64,000 bases of DNA from Dioscorea cayenensis subsp. rotundata. Its lineage: Eukaryota; Streptophyta; Magnoliopsida; Dioscoreales; Dioscoreaceae. The notes under the pieces are model-generated. The model saw only the letters and a program-made list of their open reading frames with translations. It was not told where the DNA came from and did not search any database. The position numbers and the translations under genes were made by a program. Positions 1-10,848 of the stretch are shown piece by piece. Every line of letters starts with the position of its first letter. Position 1 is the first letter of the stretch. The stretch spans positions 1,302,001-1,366,000 of the forward strand of contig NC_052487.1 in NCBI RefSeq assembly GCF_009730915.1, given 5' to 3'.

Positions 1-41
1 CTCAAGGGCTACATGCTTTACAGCAATGCCTTAATAATGAC

Positions 42-1041
42 NNNNNNNNNNNNNNNNNNNNNNNNNNNNNNNNNNNNNNNNNNNNNNNNNNNNNNNNNNN
101 NNNNNNNNNNNNNNNNNNNNNNNNNNNNNNNNNNNNNNNNNNNNNNNNNNNNNNNNNNNNNNNNNNNNNNNNNNNNNNNNNNNNNNNNNNNNNNNNNNNN
201 NNNNNNNNNNNNNNNNNNNNNNNNNNNNNNNNNNNNNNNNNNNNNNNNNNNNNNNNNNNNNNNNNNNNNNNNNNNNNNNNNNNNNNNNNNNNNNNNNNNN
301 NNNNNNNNNNNNNNNNNNNNNNNNNNNNNNNNNNNNNNNNNNNNNNNNNNNNNNNNNNNNNNNNNNNNNNNNNNNNNNNNNNNNNNNNNNNNNNNNNNNN
401 NNNNNNNNNNNNNNNNNNNNNNNNNNNNNNNNNNNNNNNNNNNNNNNNNNNNNNNNNNNNNNNNNNNNNNNNNNNNNNNNNNNNNNNNNNNNNNNNNNNN
501 NNNNNNNNNNNNNNNNNNNNNNNNNNNNNNNNNNNNNNNNNNNNNNNNNNNNNNNNNNNNNNNNNNNNNNNNNNNNNNNNNNNNNNNNNNNNNNNNNNNN
601 NNNNNNNNNNNNNNNNNNNNNNNNNNNNNNNNNNNNNNNNNNNNNNNNNNNNNNNNNNNNNNNNNNNNNNNNNNNNNNNNNNNNNNNNNNNNNNNNNNNN
701 NNNNNNNNNNNNNNNNNNNNNNNNNNNNNNNNNNNNNNNNNNNNNNNNNNNNNNNNNNNNNNNNNNNNNNNNNNNNNNNNNNNNNNNNNNNNNNNNNNNN
801 NNNNNNNNNNNNNNNNNNNNNNNNNNNNNNNNNNNNNNNNNNNNNNNNNNNNNNNNNNNNNNNNNNNNNNNNNNNNNNNNNNNNNNNNNNNNNNNNNNNN
901 NNNNNNNNNNNNNNNNNNNNNNNNNNNNNNNNNNNNNNNNNNNNNNNNNNNNNNNNNNNNNNNNNNNNNNNNNNNNNNNNNNNNNNNNNNNNNNNNNNNN
1001 NNNNNNNNNNNNNNNNNNNNNNNNNNNNNNNNNNNNNNNNN
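42..1041. other. Assembly gap (1,000 N)
   Basis: Exactly 1,000 N, which usually marks a scaffold join of unknown size. The 41 bases before it cannot be assigned. The Pescadillo-like pseudogene on the right runs into the gap, so its 3' part may lie in unsequenced DNA. Confidence 0.99.
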
Positions 1042-1679
1042 ATAAATCTTCCTCTTCTTCCGTGACATGGAAATTTTAGACCTATTCTGAGCATCCTCAG
1101 CCTGATGATATATGCCTTTAACTGATATGAAAGTCTTCCTCCACTTATGGGTTCGGGAAATGAAGGCTTGCCATTGATGACTTAACCTTCTGCAGCTATG
1201 GATACGCTCCACTTGAATCCTCTCGCCTTTCAACAAAGAAAGCGGTACTGCCGAAAAAGATGCACCATAGTCAAGCGAGTCACCTAAGTCACTGAAGAGC
1301 ATCCATAAAAAGTAGGATATCTCTCTAAGATAAGTCTATCAAGCTTGTATTTTGGATGTTGGCTCAGCAACCGATTTGCTTGATCTATGTTCTTCTTAGC
1401 CAAAGCTTTCTTGATCTTTCTCTTATGGGCTCTTATATCCCAGAACTTTTCAATCAGGGGGTCATGAGCCAGGAAGGCGATATCTTTCATATGATAATAG
1501 GTCTTGTGGTTTCCCTCGACCTTCTTCTTGAGTTCCCAAGGGAATATCCCCTTGAGAATACATAGCTTCAAGAAGCTGGAGAGACTAGTCTGGAGGTAAT
1601 GAACAGCCTTGGTCCTGGTGATGTACCTGGCCGCGTTCCCCTCCTTCTTCTTCCTCGGAGGACGGTAGTGCTTCGGCAT
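1042..1679 (-). pseudogene. PES: Pescadillo (PES) N-terminal pseudogene, intronless
   Basis: The minus-strand reading from the ATG at 1679 gives an N-terminus typical of plant Pescadillo, the BRCT-containing nucleolar factor for 60S ribosome assembly: MPKHYRPP, KKKEGNAARYITR, VEGNHKTYYHMKDIAFLAHD, YKLDRLILERYPTF. Around 1255-1300 the frame is lost through several small indels: pieces like LTMVHLF, DLGDSL and DAL each lie in a different frame. After that, PES-like sequence returns (RRLSHQWQAFISR, SVKGIYHQAE) up to the gap. No intron interrupts about 190 codons, which suggests a processed retrocopy, although the 3' end and any poly(A) tail are hidden by the gap. The family match is strong by recognition. 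The pseudogene status comes from the multiple frame breaks and the in-frame stop at about 1284. Confidence 0.85.
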
Positions 1680-2040
1680 GCCTACAACCGCTCGAGAGGA
1701 TCCAAGACGGAGGAGAAAGGGAACGGAGAGCTTGGCGAGGCGGCAATGGCATTAGTGGCAAACACAGCAGGAGATAGCAGCGACCACAAGCGGCGGCAGT
1801 GACATGCTTGGCGGCATTATTTAAGCCATCAAGCATGTCTCGGTGATGAATAGCGGCAACAACGACGTGCAACGGCGGCATAAGTGATGAGCGGACGGCA
1901 TGCTTGGCGGCATTATTTCAGCCACTCAAGCATGCAACAGCGGTGTAGCAACAGCAGCAGCGCCGAGCGGTAGCAACGGCGACGGCGCAGCGATGACAGG
2001 CAACGAGCGGCGGTAGCGGTGACGAGAGGTGGTAGCAGCG
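1680..2040. other. GC-rich CGGCGG-type region with a duplicated 35-bp motif
   Basis: A GC-rich stretch with many cggcgg and agcagc runs, unlike its AT-rich surroundings. A motif starting atgcttggcggcattattt and ending caagcatg occurs at about 1803-1837 and again at 1899-1934. It may be the former 5' flank of the Pescadillo copy. No gene is supported here. Confidence 0.5.
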
Positions 2041-2059
2041 ATGGGAATCTTTTTTTTCT

Positions 2060-2104
<45 letters not shown>

Positions 2105-2697
2105 ATAGTATAGGGGACGAGATTCTCTTTTTTTTCCGTCCTCCTTCTTCATCTGTTATTCTCCCTATTTAAAAGCCTCTCTCATCCATATCATCCCAAC
2201 CTCTCCCGCGAGATCACAATTAAGGATAGGATCGCATAATAATTTTTTAAAATTTTTTTTTATTACTTACTTATTTCCCCGAGATCACAACGAAAAAAAA
2301 CCAACTTTCGAATTTCCAATTTTAATTAATTTTTTTTAATTTTATTTTTTTTATTAATTTTTTTTAAATTTTTTTTTAATTTAGTTTAATTTAATAATTT
2401 TTTTTAAAGTTTATTATTATTTTTACTATTAAATTTTTACTTATTTATTATTATTATTTTTTTAAAAAAATTTTTCTTTTTTTATTTTTTTATTATATTT
2501 CTTCTCATTATTATTATTTTTTTTTCTCTTAATTACTATTATTTTTTCTTTAATTTTTTTTCTTTTTTTTCTTTTTTCAATTCCTCTCTTATCATTTTTA
2601 AAAGAAATTTTTTCTATCGCAAAACCCCCCTCATCCCTATCTAATCCTAACTCCCCTGTGAGATCACAACGAAGCAGGTAAGATAGGGTTCTTATCC

Positions 2698-2743
<46 letters not shown>

Positions 2744-3000
2744 TTTTAAATTTTAATTAATAACAATTTTTTTAAAAAAAATAATTTCAAATTTAAAAAA
2801 TTTAAATTTCGAATTTTTTTATTTATTATTTTATTATTTTATTATTCACATTTTATTTATTATTTTATTATTATTATTTTATTTTATTATTTTATTATTT
2901 TATTATTTTTTATTATTTTATTATTTTTTATTATTTATTTTATTATTTATTATTTTTTTCATTATATATTCATTATTTATTTATTTATTTATTCTTTTTT
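2041..3000. repeat. Low-complexity AT-rich block with TA and TTA microsatellites
   Basis: Contains a (TA)n run near 2067-2107, long T-rich tracts, a (TTA)n run near 2699-2742 and many tattatttta variants up to 3000. No coding potential was seen. Confidence 0.85.
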
Positions 3001-3017
3001 TTATTAACTGAATCTAC

Positions 3018-3660
3018 CTCGGGATGCGTACTCAAGTGCTTCAGGATTTGCATTTCTCCTATTGCCTCGAGATCTGCTCTCAGGCTACATGAAACTTGAG
3101 ATCGTCTTCCAATGTGTGTTTGGCTATCCTAAGATTTGATATTGCCTCGAGATATGTGTTCTTAAGGGCAATCTTGTAATTTGCCTTTATGCCTTCGAGA
3201 TAAATTCTCAGGGCCAATTTTGTAATTTACACTTTGCTTCGAGATATGTTCTCAGGGGCAATCTTGTAAATTTTACATTTATGGCTCGAGATATGTTCTC
3301 AAGGGAAATTTTTGTAATTTTTTTTTATTTTTTTTGTAATTTTTATTTTACCTCGAGATATGCCCTCAAGGATATATATATATATATATTGTATTTTTGC
3401 ATTTATGCCTCGAGATATGTTCTCAAAGGCACTTTTGTAATTTGGTATTTTTGCCTTGAGATACGTTCTCAAGGGTAATTTTGCGATTTAAATGTTTCAG
3501 ATCGTCTCGAGATTTGTGCTCTCGGATAATCTTGCGATTTAAATGTTTCAGATCGCCTCGAGATCTGTGCTCTCGGCTGATCTTGTGATTTAAATATTTT
3601 AGATCACCTCGAGATCTGTGCTCTCGGCTGATCTTGTGATTTAAATATTTAGATTACCAC
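3018..3660 (+). repeat. Degenerate tandem array with a CTCGAGATNNGNNCTC core, about 12 units
   Basis: A core like ctcgagatatgttctcaagg followed by a spacer like caattttgtaattt recurs with starts near 3018, 3065, 3145, 3190, 3236, 3283, 3350, 3406, 3451, 3503, 3555 and 3606. Spacing is mostly 45-67 bp. The last four units are the most regular, at about 52 bp, and have changed to a ctcgagatctgtgctctcgg core with a gatttaaatatttagat spacer, which suggests recent local amplification. It lies next to the truncated end of the Ty3 element, so it could be part of that family's 3' region or an unrelated minisatellite. Confidence 0.8.
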
Positions 3661-3812
3661 AAAAATGTCTTCTGGACTTATCTTGAATATATCTAATTAT
3701 AATGAAATTTATTTATTTTAACCATATGTTGTCCCAATTCGATTATGATTTGACTGTGTGTAATTTTTTTTAAAATTTTTATTTGATTTGAATCAGGTCA
3801 TGCAATTTTTTA

Positions 3813-6800
3813 CATAAACACCAACGTCTTCAAAAAGTCCTGCACCAACTCCTCAAATTGCCAAAGAGTAGTATCGCGCTCCCAACTTGCCTCCGAGGCC
3901 GGCAAGTCTTTCCACTGCACGAGAAAGAAAACGCGACGATTCTTCTTACTTTGGCCCTCGACCTTCCGGTCTAAGATCCGCTCAGCCATACGAGTGAACT
4001 CCTTCCGTACCGTCGGTGGAGCTCGACTCGCCTTCGCCCGTGCTGGATCAGTGGGGTCTTCATGACATGGCTTCAAAAAACTGACATGAAATGTCGGATG
4101 AAGCTTCAGTCGATCGGGGAGATCCAATCGATAGGCAACATTACCTATCCTCTAAACAATCAGAAACGGCCCATCATACCGTGCAATTAAGCCCTTATGC
4201 ACATCCTTCCTGTGCAACTTCTTCCACACCTGCAGAGTGAGCTTTAACCAAACCCGGTCCCCAACTTGGAACTCCAAAGGACGTCTCGCTTGGTCCGCAT
4301 ATTTCTTCATGCGGCGCACTGCTTTGGCGTGGCTATCCCGAGCACTATCCATCATCTCCTACCGATCAAGGACGAAATGATAAGCAGCGGGGCATTTCCC
4401 TCCGGTCCTCCTCTTCGCCACCTCCGAAGGGGTAATGGGTTGGTACCCATAAGCAAGCTCAAAAGGGCTCTTCTCCGTCGAAGAAGATCGATGGAGGTTA
4501 TAACTGAACTGTGCTACATCCAGTAAGTCCAGCCAGTTCTTCTGTGAGGCAGAGACATAGTGTCGAAGAAACTCCTCCAACAATGCATTGATATGTTCCG
4601 TCTGTCCATCCGTTTGAGGATGATTGGCAGTCGAGAACTTCAACTCCGTGCCCAACAACCCAAACAAAGCCGTCCAAAATCACCATATCTTCGGGTACGC
4701 CAAAGTGTTTCACCACATGCCGTAGCAATAGCTCAGCTGCCTTTTCAGCTGTACATATCACTGGAGTGGGTACAAACACTGCATACTTGGTGAAGCGATC
4801 CACAATCACCATAACAAAAGACATCTCATTCACTTTTGGAAACCCAGAGATGAAATCCATAGACACTGACGCCCATGGTCTTTCTGGAATCGATAGCGGT
4901 TGGAGAAGACCCGCTTCTCGTCTTCTTTCGGACTTATCTTGCTGGCACACAAAGCATGTTTTCACATATGCTTCTATGTCATTGCCCATATCTGGCCAAT
5001 AAAAATGACGCGAGAGCAGGGCCTTCATGCGCTCGCGGCCGGGATGTCCCGCCCAAGGAACATCATGATGCTCCTTAAGGAGCTCACGCCGAAGATGACC
5101 ACCCTTCGGCACGAAGAGTCGCGCCCACTTGGCATAAAGAAGACCGTCTTCAAGCCAATATTTGCGAACGACTCCTTCGTTAACCTCAGCCACTAACTTT
5201 GTGTATTGGCTGTCTTCCTTTGCCACCTCCCGAATACGAGTTTGCAAATCATTCTCCACTTGAGAAAGGGCAGCAACATAATCCACAACCTGCCGGCGAC
5301 TCAACGCATCGGCCACCTGATTGTGTCTCCCCGGTTTGTGCTGCCAAAGGAAATCATATTCCTGCAAAAACTCTTGCCATCTAGCTTGTCGCGCAGACAG
5401 CTTCTTTTGAGTAGCAAAGAAAGTATTGGCTACATTATCAGTTTTGACAAGGAACTTCGTTCCCAGAAGATAAACTCTCCATACCTGCAAACAATGGACA
5501 ACGGCGAGCATCTCCCGCTCATGTGCCGAGTACCGTTGTTCCGCATCTTTGAGCTTCCAACTCTCGAAAGCCACTGGATGCCCGTTCTGCACGAGAACCC
5601 CTCCGACAGCCTTGTCGGATGCATCCGTGTGAACCTCAAATGGTTCACCAAAGCTAGGAAGAGCCAAGACTGGTTCACTCGAGATCGCAGTCTTTATCTT
5701 GTCAAAAGCTGATTGTTGCCGATCGGCCCAGCCCCATGGCTGGTCCTTCCTCAATAAATCGGTAAGCGGCACCACTTTTCGCGAATACCCCTCAATAAAA
5801 CGGCGATAATAGTTGGCTAATCCGAGAAAAGATCGCAACTCCGTGACTTTGGTTGGCGCCGGCCAATCCAAAATTGCCGCTACCTTAGCCCGGTCCATCC
5901 GGACTTGCCCATGAGAAATGACATGCCCTAGGAACTTAATTTCCTCTTGAGCAAATTGGCACTTCTCCAATTTAAGATACAATTGGTGCTGCCGAAGTTT
6001 TGATAGTGCAAGCTTCAAATGGCGTACGTGATCCACCAAGGATTCACTAAAAACCACCACATCATCCAAATAGACAACCACAAACGAATCAAGATACTCA
6101 GAAAATACTTGATTCATTAAGTGACAAAATGTCGCGGGTGCATTGGTCAAGCCAAATGGCATTACAAGGAATTCAAAAGAGCCATAACGCGTCACACACG
6201 TCGTCTTGGCTTCGTCTCCTTCAGCTATTCTGACTTGCCAATAACTTGAGCGGAGGTTCAGTTTGGAGAAATAAGCGGCTTTCGACAACCGATCGAACAA
6301 GTCCTGTATCAAAGGCATCGGGTACTTGTTCTTGACCGTGATTTTGTTCAAAGCCCGGTAATCCACACACAGTCGGAGAGAGCCATCTTGCTTTCTCTGG
6401 AACAACACCGGAGCGCCATATGGAGCCTTGGAAGGCTGTATGAAGCCACTATCCAAAAGTTCGGTGAGTTGACTCCGCAACTCATTTAACTCCAACGGAG
6501 CCATCCGATACGGAGCTCGGGCCGGGGGTTTGCAGCCCGGTACCAGTTCGATTTGGTGGTCAACCGCCCTGCGAGGAGGTAGATCGCGGGGTAATTCCGG
6601 CGGCATGACGTCTGAAAACTCTTCCAAGACGTCCCATACATCCGGCGGAATATCTCCCACCAAAGCGTCCGGTACTTCCAATAACGAAGCAACAAAAGTG
6701 GGTTCTCCCACCTTCAACCCATGAGCCAACTGCTGCGCAGAGAGCATCACTTCCTTTCCCTTCTTTCCGTCTGAGACACCTGCCACAAAACAAGGAGACT

Positions 6801-8235
6801 TACCATCCATGATGAGTAAGCCACCCAAGTGGGGAACAATGGCGGCCTGGATCGTCTTTAAGAACTCCATCCCCAGGATCAACTCAAAATCATCAATAGT
6901 GACGACAAGCAGATCAGTCTTCCCTTGCCACTCGCCAAGCTGGATGGGTACATCTATTACTCTCCCAGCAACTGGTCTAGCTTGGGAATTAATCGCCTTT
7001 ACCCGGCTTGAATGCACTCCGGCCTTCAATCCTAGCCGAGTAACCGTTCCTTCATTGATGAAATTATGTGTTGCTCCTGTGTCCACCATCCCTTGTATGG
7101 CCCTGCCATTCAAGGTTACACCCACATAAAGAAGAGAAGTAGAGGATTTACCCTTTATGGACCTCAAAGCACCCAACAATTGCAAAGGATTCACCCTCGT
7201 TGGGCCTTCTGAATCACTCCTTGCTTCCGTGATAAGCGCGGCCAACTTTTCGCGGTAAGGGCAGTCTCGAGCTCGATGTGGCCCATCACAAATAAAGCAC
7301 CCCGCCGTCCGAGTGCTCGCTGAGCCACTTGTTGCTTTTCCATCACTCTTGGTCTTGTCATTCTTGGCCGGGCCGGTATAGGGTTTCCTCTGAAAGCCCC
7401 TCCCAGCCTTCTTCTCTACCGGCTTCCTTTCCTTGGTCTTGGACTTTGTCTTCTCACCCTCATTCCCGGGAGAAGACCTTAAGTCCACCAATGCTTCCGC
7501 TGCTATGATCGCAGATGCAAGGTCCTTCGCCCCTTGCCGTCGGATCTCAATCTGCGCCCAGTTTTGCAGGCCAGTGAGGAAGTTAAATAACTTATCCTCC
7601 TCCGACATGTCACGGATGTCTAACATCAATGATGAAAACTCCTTGACATAGTCACGAACCGTGCACGTATGCTTCAGCTTCTTAAGAGCCGTCCGAGCCA
7701 CCCACGCGGTGTTTCCGGGCAAGAATTGCTCTTGCAACTCCTTCTTCAAATCTCCCCAAGAGACATAAGTGGTTCGACCTGCCTGGACATCATCTTCTTG
7801 CCGAGTGCGCCACCACAGCTTCGCGTCACCCGTGAGGTACATCCCCACCAACGGAACCTGTTCGGCATCCGGCACCTTCGCAGCCTTGAAATATTGATCC
7901 ACATCCCAAAGGAAATTCTCAAATGTCTTTGCACTCCGAACACCATCGAACGGAGAAGGTTCAGGGACCTTCACGCGCGCGGACACCTCCCGCGTCACCG
8001 TCATAGCCGGGGCCGTCCCACCCGCTTGAAGCTGAGTTATATCAAGCGTCATAGATTTCACCGTCGCAGTGAGGGCATCTATCTTCGCCTGACTTTCTTT
8101 CCAACCGAGAGAAAGTTCCTCAATCCTTTGAGCCAAGGAGCCCAGGAGATCATCGACTCGCCCGATGACTTGCTCCACCCGCTCCATACTCGCTTCAAGT
8201 CGATCAAGCCGATCTTTAGTGGACGTCGCATCCAT
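3813..8235 (-). pseudogene. Chromovirus gag-pol polyprotein, broken in integrase
   Basis: One frame runs from the ATG at 8235 to about 4680. Its parts in order are: a coiled-coil N-terminus and gag with a zinc knuckle ([13 protein letters not shown]); an aspartic protease (VDTGATHNF); RT with YLDD ([11 protein letters not shown]); RNase H ([14 protein letters not shown]); and an integrase zinc finger ([10 protein letters not shown] through CFVCQQDK). The first integrase catalytic Asp is present (SMDFISGFP). At about 4680 a short deletion removes the segment that holds the second catalytic Asp and shifts the frame. The rest of integrase continues in another frame ([10 protein letters not shown], 4359-4667). 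Two in-frame TAG stops, near 4359 and 4152, precede the chromodomain (VFFLVQWKDLP, 3813-4127). The upstream TTG at 8241 is not the start. The element cannot encode active integrase. Confidence 0.92.
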
Positions 8236-8269
8236 CGCCAAGGTCCACAGAGCTCACAGCAAGGCGGTA

Positions 8270-8281
8270 GCTCTGATACCA
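8270..8281 (-). other. Primer binding site, tRNA-iMet type
   Basis: On the minus strand it reads TGGTATCAGAGC, the classic initiator-Met primer site of plant LTR retrotransposons. It lies two bases inside the LTR edge at 8284. Confidence 0.92.
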
Positions 8282-8283
8282 GT

Positions 8284-9219
8284 TGTCACGGCCTTCCCGA
8301 TCGCCCCAACGATCACCGCGCGGCGCTCGTCACATCACCAAGGCGCCGAGCCAGCCTCCAAGACCTGGAACTAAAAACAGTCCAAGAACTAGCAAGCAAC
8401 CATGCCCTATCAATCAAACAAGGCTAGTAAACATGCAAGCACACACAAAGACATCATGAGAAGCCAAGTATAAGAGAGAAATCCAAAAACTCTCTATTGA
8501 ATGAGAAGGAATACAACCAAGGCCAAGACCTAACCAAGAGTTCATCAACCTCTCCCTTTCTAAGGGAATGAAAGCCATATTTATAGGGAAAACCAACAAG
8601 AGGCTGAGATCAACCGGATCTCAATGAGAGGCTTAGAATAAGTCACCTGTCACATCAAGACAAGCATAGTGCTACAGTGCCAAGAAACACAACACTGTTC
8701 ACTTGTATGCACCCGGATCGCTCTACAGTGTCAACCGATGGCACTGTACATCTAGCCAGCCCTCTCCGATCATCCCCAGCCGGTGCGCCCATCCAGCCCC
8801 GGTAGCGCGCACGGCAGCCCAGTCATACCGATATCCATCGGTAATGCCCTAGCAAGGCTTCTCGGTAACGGCCGAGTATCCACTCTCGGTAACTCACATC
8901 CGCCACGGCGCGCACCCACGCGCCCCTTCTCTCGGTCAAGTGCCTGCGCTCACGGTCATGCGCATGCATCAATGGTCTCGGCAACAAGGTTCAGCGGGCC
9001 AATGTGCCCACCCTCGGTCATAACACTCGGCCACGCGCCCATGCACGCTGCCCGGTCCGCGCGGCTGTGCGCCCGCGCGCATCTGCCTGACTCGGCACCA
9101 TTTGATCAAGCCATACCGGCTCGCCCTGTCGTCCTCCCGCGACCAAGGCAGAGTGCCATCCTTCATGATATAAGCATCATCTTGGATGGAGACCGCATGT
9201 AAGGGCACCGACCCTTACA
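8284..9219 (-). repeat. LTR of the Ty3 chromovirus (5' LTR in element sense)
   Basis: On the plus strand it begins TGTCACGGCC and ends CCCTTACA, giving TG...CA termini and 936 bp. It directly abuts the primer site. It is GC-richer than its flanks and contains a TATA element on the minus strand. An open frame at 8783-9202 inside it has no recognisable protein and is not called. Confidence 0.85.
8578..8585 (-). promoter_or_regulatory. TATA box of the chromovirus LTR
   Basis: The minus strand reads TATAAATA within the LTR, about 340 bp before the primer site. It is correctly oriented to start the element transcript. Confidence 0.6.
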
Positions 9220-9330
9220 GTTATCCACTTCTTATTGGGGGAATCAAAGGGAAATAAAGTGAGTAATGGGATTCCCATTTCCCCATATGAGGATAATGGC
9301 CATTCATCCCATAGAAAAAAAATAATTTAC
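9220..9330. repeat. Dispersed repeat, relative of 16917-17040
   Basis: The stretch gttatccacttcttattggg through aatggccattc closely matches 16943-17035 (ttatccacttgttgttgggg through aatggccattt). Both are followed by an A-rich run and an AT-rich tail. The chromovirus LTR cuts into this copy, so its left part is missing. It is probably a non-autonomous DNA transposon family with an AGGGGCTTTTTGATT-type end. Confidence 0.6.
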
Positions 9331-9570
9331 CCCATTTATTTATTTTTAATAAAAATTATTATTTTAGTTAATTAATTATAATAATTAGTTCTGATTAAGT
9401 TAAGTTATTTAATTTAAATATAATCATAATAATTAAATTTAATATTTTTATTTTTATTTATAAATAAAAAAATATTTATAATAATTAAAATAAATAATGA
9501 TAATCAAAATATTTTATAAATAAAAAATATTTATCCTTAAACATAATTCACTATTTTATTAATGAACTTT

Positions 9571-9962
9571 AGGGGTTGTTTGGCTAGTGATAATGACATA
9601 TTACCACATAACAAGATTACCGTGATAATATGAGTGGGAATGTTATATGGTTGGGATATTGCGGTAATTTGATATAATCATGTTTGGTTGGAACTTTTAT
9701 TACCGTGAATAATTCATTGCCGTGTTTGGTTGTCATGGTAATCAATTTGCTAAAATATAAACAGTTATATGATTACTACGGTAATCCAAGATAGACACCA
9801 AATTTGGTGGTAATAGAATTTTCTTGGTAATATTTATAAGTTAGTAATGTGATATTACCATTAATATTACCACCGGTGCAAATACCAAACGTGGTAATAT
9901 TTTTATATTACCACGTAACACGTGATAATCTTTTTACACTACCGCGAATCAAATAGCCTCTT
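9571..9962. mobile_element. MITE, hAT-like, AGGGG...TIR
   Basis: The left end aggggttgtttggct and the reversed right end aagaggctatttgatt form imperfect terminal inverted repeats of the hAT-like MITE style. The interior is about 390 bp and non-coding, with many ggtaat, attacc and gtggtaat words. No clear target duplication was seen. Confidence 0.6.
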
Positions 9963-10725
9963 ATATTAAAAATATCAACATAATTTAACTAATGTCTCCT
10001 GTTTTTATTTATCGATTTTCAATAAATTGCTCTCATTACTTTTTTTTTCATTTTTAATAAACAATCATTTTGGTAAATGAATTTCAATTTATATCAAAAT
10101 GATCACCTATCTTTAATTTTATTTTACTGGATAGTCACATGATTAATTTGATAACCAAATAACTTATGTTTTAACCGAAAAATCTGTGTCAGCTTTTTTA
10201 TGACATATCAATCATTTTACTTGAATTGTAGGCATCACCAAATTAACTTGTAGATTTTTTAACTGTCACATCAGTTATTTGATTCTCAAATCAATTACAT
10301 TTCACAAGACAATTACTATATTGATTTGACAGTCAAATAGTTGATGTGATGAGTAATAAATTTGATACAAATTGAAGTTTAATTATCAAAATAAAACAAA
10401 AGTATAGTTAAGTGACTTATTCGAAAAATTAACCATTTCCTTTAAATTACAATGCCATTGATTTTTGCAATTATTTGTTGTGTACAGGGTTAACAAAAGC
10501 AACCTGGCTGCGGATCCGCCGCTCCTATCTTCATCCCAGATTTGGAGACTAGGATTATAATAATTATTATTATTATTAGTATATCTATTATTATTATTAT
10601 TAAATTTTTATTTTCCATTCTAGTTAACATGTGAGCCTTTTTGCTATGATTTTCATGCCGTGATTTACTCACCGATGTCGGAGCTGTGGCGTGACTCGTT
10701 TACCTCCTCCTTTCTATTTTGTTTT
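9963..10725. other. AT-rich intergenic stretch without a gene
   Basis: I see nothing coding here. There is an (ATT)n-like run near 10556-10600 (taataattattattattatt). The small open frame at 10490-10672 is an artefact of that run. Confidence 0.6.
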
Positions 10726-10848
10726 AGGGGATATTTGAATTCTGAATTGGATCCTTTAGAGTGGGAATCACAACTCCCATTCATCCTACACTTATATTTG
10801 GGTTAAGGTAATGGGAGTAAAAGGAAATTCTCAATTAGAGGTCATGGG

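Larger units (their letters stand above)
3810..9219 (-). mobile_element. Ty3/gypsy chromovirus LTR retrotransposon, 3'-truncated and inactive
   Basis: A minus-strand element. In element order it has an LTR (9219 to 8284), a tRNA-iMet primer site, gag, protease, RT, RNase H, integrase and a C-terminal chromodomain ending near 3813. The chromodomain places it among chromoviruses. No second LTR or polypurine tract is visible left of 3810, so the 3' end has been lost. The coding region carries an integrase deletion and later in-frame stops. Bases just after the LTR (gttat, 9220-9224) would be the target duplication, but the matching left copy is missing. Confidence 0.92.

Noticed and set aside
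13..1302. Long open frames across the N run
   Set aside because: They exist only because N was translated as an unknown residue.
3018..3660. Repeat array considered as a CRISPR array
   Set aside because: Units vary in sequence and length, the spacers are repeats themselves, there are no cas genes, and this is plant DNA.
4498..4666. Tail of the 1,247-codon frame past the integrase break
   Set aside because: After the deletion this frame reads out-of-frame integrase, so it is not a real C-terminus.
7669..8427. 252-codon plus-strand open frame
   Set aside because: It is the reverse-strand shadow of the gag gene and crosses the LTR edge.
8783..9202. 139-codon open frame inside the LTR
   Set aside because: It is rich in Arg, Pro and Ser from GC-rich LTR sequence and has no family features.
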